NCBI RefSeq assembly: GCF_023973825.1
Contig: NC_090115.1
Location: 1,178,001 to 1,242,000 of the forward strand
DNA: 64,000 nt
Direction of reading: 5' to 3'
Source: Plasmodium brasilianum
Taxonomy: Eukaryota; Apicomplexa; Aconoidasida; Haemosporida; Plasmodiidae
Shown: positions 24,643-37,763 of the stretch, one piece after another
Position numbering within the stretch: the first letter of the stretch is position 1
Layout: every line of letters starts with the position of its first letter
Translations under genes and position numbers: made by a program
Notes under the pieces: model-generated
Seen by the model: the letters and a program-made list of their open reading frames with translations, nothing else
Told to the model about the DNA's origin: nothing
Databases searched by the model: none

Positions 24643-27600
24643 AATGAGTAAAAAGTAATATTTTTTATGTGTAATGAAATACTCAATATGAACAGTTATA
24701 TATAATATTATGAATTATATTCATATTATGAATACTCATAGTTGAATAAAGATTATAAGTGTAAATACATATGCCTGTACTAAACGATGCGCACCAGTAA
24801 AAAACAATCTTATTTTTTTTGTGAATTCTAATATATAATATATTTTAGTTTGTAATTTTAGGTATCGTTTTATCCAAATTGAATATTTTGAATTATTGGA
24901 TATATTTGTATATTTTCATATATTTGTATGAAAAATATGTCTTTGTGTATTATAATTAATATTAAGTGGGACAATTTATATAATTTTATTTATTGCTTGT
25001 GTTAATTTTTATTTTGACTATAAAAATACTTTTTTATATGTTTTCATTTTTCTTTAGTTTTAAATGAATATTTGTTGATATAATTTGAAAAATATTTGAT
25101 TACAATTAATATAAAAAAAAATATGTCTTGATTTATTTTTATCGACACGATGAAGATGTATTTTGTTTAATTGTAGTAAACATATATATTGTATAAAAGA
25201 AAACATAATATTCACTATATAAAATAAGTTTTATGATAAATAAACTGTGGAAAATTTACGCTGTAAATTCTTTTTTAACGGATTTTTTTTTTTTTTTTTT
25301 TTGCTTGACATAAAAAATAAAATATAAATATAATATCTTTATTAAATTTCAGGTACTTATAATAGTTAAATAACTTATTAATACTAAATATCCACAATTA
25401 ATTGAAAGGTAAACTATTTATTATTTACCTTAATTGTAGAGTTAATTTTATATCTAAATAATTAATTAAATATATATTATATAGGAAATTTATAAATATA
25501 CCATATATATTTTATAATTTTTACTGTATTAAACGTTTAAATTAATGAATTAAATGTAATCTAATATTAAAAAATAATATGCATAAATACTTTTTTTTTT
25601 TCATAATATTAAAATTTTATATACATTCATATCTGTGGAAAAATGTATATTATCATTACGTGTAATGAAGATGTATGTAATTTTTCTACTTTTATATAAT
25701 AATCTATCTGTGCTTTTTATTTATATTTCCTCATTTTTTATGTCCAATTATATATTATGTAAATAGATAATATTATATTATAGATGCATAGAAATATAAG
25801 TAGTTTATACTGAAAATTACTAATTAATTTATATATAAAACGCTTCTTTTTTTAAATAAAATTAAAATAAAAAAAAAAGAGTAACTTTTTTTTAAATAAT
25901 ACATATGTACATTAATTTTATTTTTTTTGGTTACATAGGTTTTAAATAAGTCTGTTAGAAAAATTTCCATATATTTTCTTAGATGTTTTAATTAAATAAG
26001 TGTAATGATTTATTATTAAGTATACGAAGAATTTGTAATCGTTAAAAAATAATAAAATGTTGTAAAATTACTGTTGTAAATGTAAGAATATGTTAATTGC
26101 CTTTTATACGATAATAATGAGAGAAAAAAAAAAATTACTTTAAATGCTTATATATTTGAAAATTTCATAAACTGAAAGTATAATATATATTGGTATAAAT
26201 AATAGATTTATAAGATAATCTTGAAAAAAATAATATTGAATCAACAAATGAAAGAAATAATAATAAAATGTTTATACAAATATATATATATAATAGAACA
26301 GTTCACATATGATATATATATATATATATTAAAAATACAGAAGAATAAATGTTTTATAAAGTAATTAATCTCTTTTTTCATTATTTTTTAATTTAGCAAA
26401 AACATAAATAATCTAGAAAATTATATTTTATTTTAAAAATAATTGCTTGAAAAACCTTTAGAAATCATGAATATTTCTAAAATAGAAAAAGTTATTAAGT
26501 AATTGTTTAACATAATTAAAATAGAAAACGTACTTTTTATAATTTTAGAATTTATATATAGAGGATTTAACACTTTATTTAGTAATATCTGATATGGGAA
26601 AAAGAGTTTAACATTTAATTCATAGTAACAGTTCAAGGTAGATTAATAATAGTCTTCATAGAAATCACGATAAATGCATATATTGTGTATATCTATGAAA
26701 TTTTAATGACAACTTTTGTAATATCCTTTCTCTAATTTTTTAATTATGATTTTAAGAAAATCATATTTTCTAAGAACAATAACATTATGTTATATTTCAG
26801 ACGATTAAATAAATTTTTATACCAAATATTATTTTAATATTTATCACTCCTAGTGTTTCAGTGAATAAGGTAATAATTATTACTATATTATAAAATTTTG
26901 TTGTTAAATACATTTTTAAAATAATATTATTTATTTATATATTCAGGTCGATTTACTATTTTGTAACTTTGAAATGCGTTCGTAATCTTATATATTTGTA
27001 ACGGAATAAATGAAAAATAACTTGTCCGTTAAAAATTGCAGCAAAAAAATACTAAAAAATACATTTTAATAAATTGTATTATTATTCCTTCTTATTTGTT
27101 ATGTACATATTATACGCAATATATATTAACCATATTTTTAAATTTACTTCTAGAAAAAACTTAAATTTATGCTAGTGCATATGATATTTCTGTAGAAGTT
27201 TTTCCCTTAACATATATTTTTCTTTTTCTTTTTTTAATATATTAGTATATCTTTTATGAGTATATAATTAATTAAAAAGAAATTAAAGTTTTAAATATAT
27301 GAATATTCAAAATTTTTATTTAGAAAATAATTGAATAAATTAAAAAGTGTAACTTTTAAAATTTATGCTACAAAAGAAAAAAAAAATTAGTTTGTATTTT
27401 CTTTAAGAATTGACAGTACTTCGCAGATTATGTAGATCTTATAAATTTGATTTTTTAAGAAAATAGAAACAGTAAAAAATTTTATGTGCTTGCGTACTAA
27501 TTAATTGAAGTGTAATAATTAACATTTCATATGTTATTTTTTTCTTTTATAATTAATTTTATTATAATTGTACATAATTAGTTTTTAAAAAAAGTGTTTA

Positions 27601-27684
27601 CAAAATTTGAATTATTAATAAGATACCATTCTTAGAATTGATAATTGTTATCCTATTATGTCGAGAAATATATTTTATATATTC
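24643..27684. other. Intergenic region between the fam-l- and fam-m-type genes (copy A)
   Basis: 3' flank of the fam-l-type gene, then AT-rich DNA aligned with 41.2-44.3 kb in the other duplicate. A 17-base T run lies near 25285-25301 and a TA microsatellite near 26310-26330. A 67-codon minus-strand frame near 26433-26636 is not conserved and is not called. Confidence 0.5.
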
Positions 27685-27720
27685 TCTACATTCTGTATAA
27701 TAGATAAACTTAACATTTAC
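27685..27720 (+). promoter_or_regulatory. Conserved upstream element of the fam-l/fam-m genes (copy 4)
   Basis: TCTACATTCTGTATAATAGA followed by TAAACTTAACATTTA, 417 bases before the position where the family start codon is expected (28102). Confidence 0.42.
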
Positions 27721-28083
27721 ATAAAATAAAAAATCGCATATTTATTTTTCTATATATTCTGAAAATTATTAATAAAAGAATCGTTTAATTAGTGCACTAC
27801 ATTATATAAATAAATTATATATTGCATATATCTATGAATCAATTCAAGTTTTTTTATTTTAATGAAAGTTTTTTTTATTGTATTAGAATTAAATGAAAAA
27901 TCTCATAATTTATTTTTAAATTTATTTTACGATGACTACATGGAAAAGCATATTATATTTATGTATATTTACTATATGTTTACGAAGAAATAATAAATAT
28001 AATTTTTTTAATAAATATAGATTTTCATATCACTAGAAGAATATAATATTATTATTAATTTTTTCTTTACTTAATATATTGGA

Positions 28084-28987
28084 ATGTTTAACATGTATAT
28101 ATTGAAACTAAATATGAAGATAATTATATTAACTTATATTGGTGCGTTTATTCTTTTAACATGGATATGTCATTTTAACGTGGATATGGTATGATAACGT
28201 TGTTTAAATGTTTTTGTATTATTCTTAACGTTTATGTTTTATATATGTTAATAATATTCTGTAATAATAGTTTATTTATATATTTAAATAATAAATATCT
28301 ACCTTGTTTATTTAGAGATATTTTAGTAAATTTTTGGATGACAATTATTACCATAGTAGTAAATTAGATGCAAGAACTTATAGATTACTAGGAAAATATG
28401 AAAAGCTTAAAGATTCAAAAATTGTATATTTAAAAAAGGATGTACCACATAATGTAAAATACGAAAAAAAAAATATACGTAATAATGAAAAATGGACCGA
28501 AAAAAAAGAACATAATAGAAATTTATTGAACATGGATCATTATTATACTCAAGTTACAGATTACAATAATGGAATATTTGATGGGAAGCATTTCCATTTT
28601 GAAAGAAAATGGATTAAAAAAAAAGATTATGAACGTTTTCTTGAAAAAAAAAGAAGAATTTGTGATATATCCTTAAGAAAAATAAAACTTAGAAAATACA
28701 AATTTGGAGTTGCTCTATTTTTACTTTTTTTCTTTTTGGGAATAGGATTATCCGTATTACCAGGATTACCATTTATAAAAACTGTAGAAGGATGGATGAA
28801 AGATAATGAATTATTGAAAAGTTTGTATAGTGCTCTAGATGACTTGAAAAATGGAGAAAATTTCTATATTTATATAGGATTATTCAGCATAATTATCATA
28901 AAATTATCGGTAATAGTTATAATAGTGATTTATAAGATTTTAAGGAATAATGAAAAATATAATAGAATTAAGTTAATGACGGAGTAA
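28084..28987 (+). CDS. Fam-m-type exported protein with altered start codon
   Basis: Two exons: 28084-28188 and 28316-28987, intron 127 bases, phase 0; about 258 residues from the first in-frame ATG. The codon at the family's usual start (28102) is TTG, so translation must begin at ATG 28084 or 28093 upstream, or at 28114 inside the leader. The leader still ends in Leu-Leu-Thr-Trp-Ile-Cys-His-Phe. With the 28084 start, PEXEL-like Arg-Leu-Leu-Gly-Lys is at 58-62, the core at about 105-160 (NNGIFDGKHFHFERKWIKKK), the first helix at about 165-185, a loop of about 34 residues, the second helix at about 219-241, and the tail ends NNEKYNRIKLMTE. It is partnered with the fam-l-type gene upstream and is the counterpart of the gene at 44712. 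Function unknown; export is inferred. Confidence 0.87.
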
Positions 28988-30455
28988 AATGTATAAAAAT
29001 GAATGTTTATCTTTCTGTAAAATCTTTAATATGAAGTAATAAATGAAAAAACTTTATTGATATACTTAATAAGCATATATATATTTTCTAAAGTATTATA
29101 ATGCTACAAGTATATCTAGTCTCTTTGATGCACAGCAACAAAAATATATGTTCTTCCTTTTTTGTCTATTCTAATGTTTTAATGTTTTAGAATTTTCATT
29201 TTCAAATATCATTATAGATTAAATATTATGGTGTAGCACATATATTTATGAGTTTAAATATATATCTATGAAATATAATTGATTGTGCTTTAATAGGAAT
29301 ATATAATAGCAGAATTTACATAATTATGTAGAAGTTGGATAATTTAAAAGTATACTAAACAATTATGATTTCTTTATTGTATCTCGTTGAGCCTAAAATT
29401 ATTATTTGATAAAGTTATTAGGAAAATTTTTTATTTTTAAATTAACAATGAATGTGTGTTGTTTTGTATTTAATGAAAAAAAGTATATGTATTTCATTAT
29501 GTTGATACATGTATATATATTTTTGTTTTTTTCATAGAAATGAACTTAATATTTATTGCATAAAATGCGTCCATGTAAAACATATTATAAAACTAATATA
29601 TTGAAAAAATCAGTTTAACATACTTTTAGCTTGTTTTATTCCGAGGAAATGTAAAAATGTAGATATATAATTAAATAATATATGTTTTAATTATAGATTA
29701 ACTATAATATCATACTAAATTTAAGATTATCAGTCACTAAGTTTAAATGCATTTTTAAAATCATTTATCCTATTAATATGGTTCCTAACTATTGTACTAA
29801 CTAGAGTCTGAGTAAAATATTTATATATAAATTATGTTGAAAATTTAAAATTAAATATAGAGCATGTAGTTCTTATTTTTCATGTTGTTCTCTTATTAAA
29901 CTAATGAATTAAATTCAATTAGATATTAATAAATCATCTATTGAAATACTTTTTTTCTTTTCTAAATATTATTTATAAAATTTATGTCTACTTTTTATAA
30001 CATATATCTTTTTATTTTACTAGTTGGTACTAATTTTAAATATCCATAGTTTTCATTAATTATTTCTCAAAAAAGATTACATAACTTATGAGGTAATATA
30101 TTGTGAATAAATAAAAACTAGGCAAATGTTTTTTACATACATAAAACAAAACTCTTCTTTCTAGAGAAAAGGTGTTTATTGAAAATATGACATCATAGTT
30201 TGCAGATATTAAATAATTTTATTTCTACAAAATATATTTTTTTTAAGTATGCGAAAATATTAGTAATTTTACTCATGGAGCAATAAATTCATATTTTAAA
30301 TATTTTAAAATTAAATTTTTTATATTTTTCGATTTTATATGAATTAAAATTCCATCTTTTTTACTTAACTTTTGAATAAGGTATTTAATATTTTCCTTGC
30401 AAACTATACAGTAGAAAAGTTACTACTATATACATAAATCATAATTTCCGCGTTA
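28988..30455. other. Intergenic region after the fam-m-type gene
   Basis: The first 600 bases or so resemble the 3' flanks of the other fam-m-type genes. The similarity to the second duplicate fades at about 29.65 kb. No gene seen. Confidence 0.5.
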
Positions 30456-30640
30456 TTAAGAATTCCATATTTCTATAGTCTTATGTATGAATACTTTATT
30501 TAAAGTATTTTTTAAATATTCCTTTTCATTATTTTTGGAATTTTTTATAAGTTCTATAATAAATTATAAGGCTTTATAATTTTATTTTTGTTTCTACCTC
30601 GGAATATGATAGTGAAGCGATCATCATATATTACATACTT
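30456..30640 (-). pseudogene. Possible PHIST-domain remnant
   Basis: On the minus strand a short frame reads Ser-Tyr-Ser-Glu-Val-Glu-Thr-Lys-Ile-Lys-Leu, is broken by stops and a frame change, then continues at 30554-30456 with Glu-Leu-Ile-Lys, Asn-Asn-Glu-Lys-Glu-Tyr-Leu and a segment ending Glu-Ile-Trp-Asn-Ser. This order loosely resembles the start of a PHIST domain (an S-x-x-E-V-x-x-K-I helix followed by an N-E-K/R helix). It is too short and broken for certainty. Confidence 0.3.
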
Positions 30641-32430
30641 TCTATAACATTATGTATTAATACAATACCATTATTTATAAATTCTTCATGATATTTCCTT
30701 TTAGTAATTTGTTTTATTTTTTTTTCTGTATAGTAGAAAATTATACATTTATGTATCTTGGAGTATGTAAAATATATGAATTTAAAAATGAGTTCATTCT
30801 TCTGAATGTAGATAATTCAAGGAAAAATTATATTAATTATCCTTCGGTTTATATCGTGATAGTTCTTCTAAAAATGAGGTATTTAAATTTTTTTTGAGAA
30901 TACATAATTATATTATTTTTAGTGTGGGTATAAGATGAAAAATTTTTATTGATTTTTTCAGTTTACTGTAAAACATTTGGAATATGCAATAAAACATATA
31001 TATTTTTACAATCTAATAAAAACAAAATAGGAGTATTCCATAATGATAATATGAAGTTATAAGTTTTACATGATATTGTTCTTCATTAAATATTTTATAT
31101 TGAGTACTCACCTAAATATGCATACAGTTATAATAAGTTGCTCCTAATATATATATATATAATTAATCAAGTATTAAAAATACTTTGAGTTTGTCGTAAT
31201 GGTAGTATTTTTATGAGAAAATGTTATAGTACCATATGTGAAGAAAAAATTATATACATGAAATACATACCAGTAAGCATTAAAAAGTTTAAAAAAATTA
31301 TATATCTTTGTTGTTTACGTATAATATTTCATAAAGATTTGTATCGTTTCCTAATTTTTTATTTTTTAAGCATAAAAAAAAAACATGCTATAAGATTTTC
31401 TCGACTAAAATTTTTAAAGTAAATTGAGGATACTTATAAATGTATTAATTTCATCGGATCCGTGAGTTTTGGAATTGTTATGTGTACTTTTTTTTTTGTG
31501 TAGAGTAATTTTTATATAGTTAAATTACTAAGAAATAGAAAAGAAAAGAGATATAAAAATAGAAAAATAATTTCATTAGATCATAATATTATACATATAT
31601 ACATGTAGGAAAACTAAAATAAGTAAATGTTCATCTTAATATTCGAAGAATACTGATAGTTACTTCATATCATTACCTTTATATTGTTATGTATTAATTG
31701 TCGCTTTATTCAAAATGTCATAATATTTTAATAAATTTTTGTTGTTTAGAATTTATAGATAATTAATTATTTCTTCTTTTTGAAAAAAAATTAGACTAAA
31801 ATTACGTTGTTCTAATTTTTTTTATTTGTATGGAAATATTTAAAAATATTAATAATACAAATGCATGTATTATATAGAATTACAAAATACAACAAAATTG
31901 AAGAACACTCTTATAGGTTAACATAAAGAAAAATATTACAGAAATATTCTTTAGTATAAGGAATAAAAATTATTTATATAAAAACTGCATAAACGGAAAA
32001 ACAAATATGATCAAAGAATTTTTATACAACTGAAAATTTTGTTTTTAAGTAATTATTCTTATTGCATGGTGCTATTAGCTCGTCGTTTATCTGTATATTT
32101 ATAAAATACATAAAGTTAATTAAATGACAACAAATTTCTTTTTTACTAGAAGCCACCAAAGGAAAAGATAATTATATATTTTCGACAGGTATAACATTAA
32201 TACCTTAAAAAAGTTAAATTATTCACCCAAAAAATTAAAGAAAATGCTTTTTTTTGAATCTACGCATATTATGTTTTTAATTTTTATATGTTATTATTGT
32301 TCTTTAAAATATATTTTTTTTCTTCGTCTCACTTTTTAATGTATTTTAAGTATTTACATTTGTGCACATATTCCTTAAAAGTTCTTTTGTACATGTATTC
32401 ATATCTACCTCTTATTTCACATTTTTATTT
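30641..32430. other. AT-rich spacer between the two duplicates
   Basis: It has no evident counterpart beyond the second copy. Two 69-codon plus-strand frames (30688-30897 and 31213-31422) have no conserved features or splice partner and are not called. No gene supported. Confidence 0.45.
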
Positions 32431-32549
32431 TTCTCTTTTACATCATTTTATTCTGCTTTTCTTTTTTTTGTAATTAATTTTTTTTTAAATTAAAATCAAA
32501 AAATAAGAAATTATTAAACGTTAATGGTATTCACGCACGAGTTTTTAAA

Positions 32550-34720
32550 AATACTGTAGGGCTAAATTTGAATTTTACAGTTGTGTCAATGTCACCGAAA
32601 TGTGTGCATAATGTTGAACTTATATAATAATTGTTATTATATGAGCAATTAAAAATGGAATTTTTTTTTTTTTTCTGTACTTAGGGTATAAATTTTGATT
32701 ATATCTATAAGAATTAACGTAGTTCCTGCATGACTACCTTAATAAATATAAAATAAGAGAACTAAGTGAATGAATATTATGTATATCTAAAAATTATCAG
32801 CATTATATTAATGAGATGTACGCTTTCTTTTTTTAAGTTTTTTTCACTACTATCAAGATGTCTTATTTATCCAGAAAGCAGGTTATGTTGAAAAAGGAGA
32901 GAATGTAGGAGAAGAAAATCATTTTCTGGCAAGGTCGTGCAAAACTCTGAGAATATAAAAAAAAGGTAAATAACATAAAACGTGATTGATATTGATTCAA
33001 AAACATATGTATAACTGGGTATTTTAAGAAAACTTTTTTTGTCACTATTTATTTCATTGTTCAAATAGATATTACGAAGTTTTTTTGAAAACGAAGTTGC
33101 ATATACATATAAATGTGTTATTCAAAGAGGACAAACAAAAAATGTTAGTGTATCTTTTTACACCATTTTTCTAATTAATTTTTTCTTTCCATTGTATGTA
33201 TGAAAGTGCAAAAATTCGAAAAAATAAACCTATAATTATGTAGTTTCTTGGGAATCGGTGACATAAGAGTTGAACAAAATTATTTTCAAAGAATTTATAT
33301 GTGTGAATCATGCTGCTATACTGTGTACATATGTATGTGCATACATAGGTGTATATTTACATGTGCATAAGAACATGTATGTATGTAAATTCATACAGGA
33401 GTGTGTGTACAAGTACATATGTATACTTACATAATGTAAAGTACGAATTTATATATTTAAACACAAATACATTCTTATATTTTAAAAAACGCACCTTTAT
33501 TTTTAAACATGAAAAATTACATTGAATCATTTATCTATGTTATTAACATGATTTATAAAAGAATGTTTTCCTATGTAAAAGCAATAATTTCTAATAAAAC
33601 AAATAAGATGCATTTTTTACAGATTGATTTATCTATTTCATTTTATGCAATCATTATAGAAATTCGTTATTATTTCTGAGCTTCGTACATATATGTATAC
33701 ATTTTTTTATTATGTTGTTGTACCATGCATGTGTAACGTGAATAAAGGAATCCATGGGAATAATACTTTCATACAGTTACTAATGCTCATTTAATTTATT
33801 AAAATAAAGATAAATAGAATAAGCAATTTATTATGGGAGTACAATTTTATGTCATTAACTGAATCAATTTGAGGATACAATTGAGTTCAAACCTATACAC
33901 GTTAGTAGAATAACATTATTCATTATTAGATGCATTTGTGTGCACATGACAAGCAAGCATATATATATGATGATTTATACTGTCTCCCTTTGTATGTTTT
34001 AGATTATTTATAATGAAATGTTATAAAAGGGAAAATATGTGTACACATGTATATGTATACAGACTTTTGCATATTGGAAATTAATTTACATTACTTTACA
34101 GATATTACCAACTTACGTTCATTCTTTATATATCTGAAAAATTTGGAATAAGTACATGTAATTAAAAGAGAATGGAACGAATAATAAAATTAAAATAAAT
34201 AAAAATAAAATATAAGGCCAATGCATGAATTCGCTAAAACAGTTACTTCCATTAAGGACGTTAATAAAGAAAAAGAGATAAGAAAACATATATATTATAA
34301 CTCACTTGAACTGTGAGCTGGTTAAATTAATTATTTTAAAAGGAAATTCGTTTAACTGTAACCCATTTTATATTACATCAGAAATATTATCGTACGTCTG
34401 ATTACCTCAATTAAATATCTTTATATCGAAATCAATTAATGCTTTCATCGTAAACATGGAGAATGCAAAAAAAACGATATAAAAAATAATAATGTATAAT
34501 GAGCAAAGGTATAACCAAAAGGCCAAAATATATTAATTCATCGTAATATGATAGTAAACATTTCATATATGTCACTAAGTGTACATATACATAAAATGTA
34601 CTTATATTTTAATGGATATGTTCATTATTTTCACAATAGTAAAACAGGTATCTAAGATAAGATACACGTGTAGTAAATAAAAATATGCATAAGGAAATTA
34701 TGTATGCAATTTGAATGTAA
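32550..34720. other. Non-coding island of higher complexity (copy B)
   Basis: Counterpart of the island at 16.25-18.5 kb. Shared landmarks in order: TTATCC followed by an AGCAG/AGCAA and GTTGAAAA stretch (32870 and 16570), GCTGCTATACTGT (33311), TACATATGTATG-type repeats (33325-33430), a T/C patch with GTGAATAAAGGAATCC (33740) and ACTTCCATTAAGGA (34244). Short minus-strand frames at 32863-33064 are not kept in copy A. No gene seen. Confidence 0.5.
33358..33379. repeat. Inverted repeat matching the copy A stem-loop
   Basis: Arms TACATG and CATGTA around TGCATAAGAA, at the place corresponding to 16861-16892. The loop is nearly the same but the arms are shorter. Confidence 0.45.
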
Positions 34721-34794
34721 TGCATGAATTCATTTGTAACAAAAAAAAAGGAAAAATTATACTTTAATTTTTTTTTTTTTTTTATAAGAATTAC

Positions 34795-34825
<31 letters not shown>

Positions 34826-37300
34826 TATCTTATTTGTTATGAGAATGTATTAGATCAGTTTTTAACAACAACTTTATTAGAAAAAATAAATATCTTTAAA
34901 TTTCTAGAGTAAAATGAAACACACATGCATAAAACTCATAATGGTCCTAATGTTATTGAATATTTTAATATATAAACGTTTACGTGGACATACTTCAATA
35001 GATGTCATAGTAATATTAGAATTGTAGATAAGATTTAATAGTTGTATAATATGTATTATTTTAAAAATATTACGTAATGAAATAATTAGAAAATAATAAT
35101 TTCCCTAAAAATATGTATAGCACATTATTTTTCGAACAAAATATTAAAACAAAAAAATTCATATGCCTTATTATAACAATAAGTACATGCTAAATTAAAA
35201 GGAAGTTAATATAATATAACAAATGTTATATTTATGAGAAATTATTTTTAAAAATGATATTATATCTACAATAATTTAATAAGTATTCATGGATTAATTT
35301 AAGTATATATGAATTAATAAATATGCATATATGAAACATATATATATATTTAATACTTCTACTCTCTTATATAGTATTTGTTATCTCAGGAACTAAAGTA
35401 TTTCAAAAAAAATGAAAATTATTTATTGAATGTTCATTCATTTTTCTGAATATATGCAATTATTTAATTTAAATTGATCTGGATATTTTTAATAGTTCCA
35501 AAATGTATAAAATAATTTAGGCAAAAATTATGTTCCTAAATATTATTAACTGTATTAGTTACACAAATATTTAGAAAGGAATTATAAAAATGGAGTTTAT
35601 AAATTCATGTAATTTGTATCATAGTATATTATTATTATTATATAGTTTTAATTATTAATATAATTACTTCTATATTTTTATATTAACACAAATTTGTAAA
35701 TTTTGACAAGCGGACATCCAAATGAAAGAATCATTTAATGGTCTTGAAGAATGAATCTTTTTGTATATATATATATCTATATATATACTGCATATATATG
35801 AAAAACTAAAATAAAAAAAATTATTTTATTATCTGTGGGCAATATTATAGTGTAATATGTGTTATATAGCCTATTATAAATTTAAAGCTTTTTTATATTT
35901 TTCTTTAATTATGTATTTTTTGTATAGATGTAATTTACTTGCAAATATTCTGATCAATTTATAATTATACTATCAAAATAGTAAATTGTGTTTTATAATT
36001 ATCCACATTTACTCCATTAAAGAAAAACTATTGAATATAACTATTTCTTTTTTTATATGTACTTTTCATAAAATATCTAATTTATCTTAAGTTAACATAT
36101 GCAATTTAAAATATGGTTTTCAGTAATATTTATATGTAAATCAATGAAAAATATATAAGTTTTTATCTGATCCATAAAAATGTTAAAATATAAAGTAGGC
36201 ATTAAATATTCTCCAAAATTTTATTATTTGTTTTTTTTTTATATTATCTTTTTGCATACATAAACAAAGTTATTTTTTGTTTTAAATCATTTTATATACA
36301 ATAATTTTCTATTGGAAATTTTCTACAAGTATCATATGTATCTTCTTCTTTTCTAATACTGTTATTTATATAGAACTTATAAATATATATATATTTTTTT
36401 TTTATTTATATTATTAAATACAAATTAGTTAGTTCTTAAATTTTCATAAATTTCACTTTAGAAATAATAAATAGAATGCATTATCTTATATTATATAAAA
36501 ATAATAGTATTTCAATTAAAATAAGATGGTACAAATATATAAAACTGTTAAACTGGATAATAGGTTTTTAAATAAAAACGTTAGTACGTTAATTGAAACC
36601 TAGAATATAAATTTTATATTATTACAGTATAAATTATTTACATGTTGTAGGTTTATGTCACATTTTAATACAACATGTGTCATATAAAAAATATGTCTTA
36701 TTTTATTTTTTTTTCTTTTATTCCTATCAATACTGTTGTATGTTGTACAAATATTTATATTTTTTAATTTAATGTAATTTTTAGAGGGTATAAACTATAT
36801 AGAGCTTCAAAATCATTCTTTGGTTGATAAGGAACAAATTAATAACTATATTCCTTGTATAAGCTAATGCATCTATTTTCAGAGCATATATTATATTTAT
36901 ACTAATTCTGAAAATCCCTGTGAACTAAAGAAGTCATATTATTTTAATTTTATTATGGAAATTATTGATTATAAAATTTTAGTATTGTTTTGTACGAATG
37001 TTAATATATATATATATATTCTTTTTTTTTTTGGAACATTTATGAATATTATTAGATTTACAAAAAATGATTTATTTTTTGTTGCTTTTTATATAAATTT
37101 GTTGAAAATATTTACAAAAATATATTTAAAATTATATATGATTCTTTATACTTTATATTTATATTTTATTTATGTATATTTATGCGTTTTAAAAATATAA
37201 AAGAACAATGCAAATACATATATATTTATATCGCTATCTTGTAGATAAAAAGTTATTATTTTTCTTAATTAAAAATATTGTAAAATTAAACAGTTCTCAT
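34720..37300. other. AT-rich intergenic region of copy B
   Basis: It holds a 14-15 base T run near 34769-34783 and a (TA)n microsatellite at about 34797-34823. Frames at 34724-34912 and 36955-37200 are translations of low-complexity DNA without matching open frames in copy A, and are not called. Confidence 0.5.
34797..34823. repeat. TA microsatellite
   Basis: About 13 uninterrupted TA units immediately after a poly-T tract. Confidence 0.85.
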
Positions 37301-37763
37301 ATGAAAGAAAAAATGTAATCTTTTATTATAATAAAAAATCATAGAATTATATTTTTTATTTAGAAATGTTCTAATATATATTATGGTATAATGATAACAT
37401 AGCTGAGAATTTAACTTATAATTTTTGATATTTGAAATTAAATGTATTATAATAAAATTTCCATTATAAGTACATTTATAATATTATAAATAATAAAAAT
37501 ATATATTTTTCATTAAGAGTATCCTAGATAAATATTTTGTTAATTAGAACTGTGCAGATGGAACCTTAGATTCAACAACCGATATATTATTATCAGAAAA
37601 TGAGAAAAATCAAATAATATATAATTAAAGATATATTATTTAAAATTGGATAAGATAATTCTGAAAATGAAAGTGATTATATTGATTAGACTTATTGATG
37701 AAAAGGTTAGTGTAATGTCAAACATAATTCAAATTCTACAGAAAATAAATTAATCAAGGAATG
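37301..37763 (+). pseudogene. PHIST-like exported protein pseudogene, N-terminal part (copy B)
   Basis: Counterpart of 20833-21300. Exon 1 starts with the same Met-Lys-Glu-Lys-Met codons but the sixth codon is now TAA. The rest of the leader is still recognisable and is followed by a GTATAATGATAACA sequence like the copy A donor. The exon 2 relic keeps the Ser-Glu-Asn-Glu-Lys and Asp-Lys/Glu-rich segments but has several stops. It is more decayed than copy A. Family assignment carries the same uncertainty. Confidence 0.55.

Larger units (their letters stand above)
15950..29650 (+). repeat. Tandem segmental duplication, copy A
   Basis: Direct copy of the segment at about 32,430-46,200, offset about 16.5 kb. 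Matching landmarks in the same order: the AATTATTAAA...TTAATGG patch (16013 and 32510), the island with GCTGCTATACTGT (16833 and 33311), the CGAATAAAG segment near 17221 and 33740, the PHIST-like signal exon (20833 and 37301), the fam-l-type gene (23592 and 40135) and the fam-m-type gene (28102 and 44712). The offset grows from about 16,470 to 16,610, so indels have accumulated. Exact ends are uncertain because flanks of family genes resemble each other anyway. Confidence 0.8.

Noticed and set aside
32863..33064. Two overlapping minus-strand frames of 60-65 codons in the island
   Set aside because: Not preserved in the aligned island of copy A, and they sit in different frames of the same DNA.
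36955..37200. 81-codon frame on the plus strand in copy B
   Set aside because: Low-complexity Ile/Tyr/Phe/Leu sequence; the aligned region in copy A is not open.
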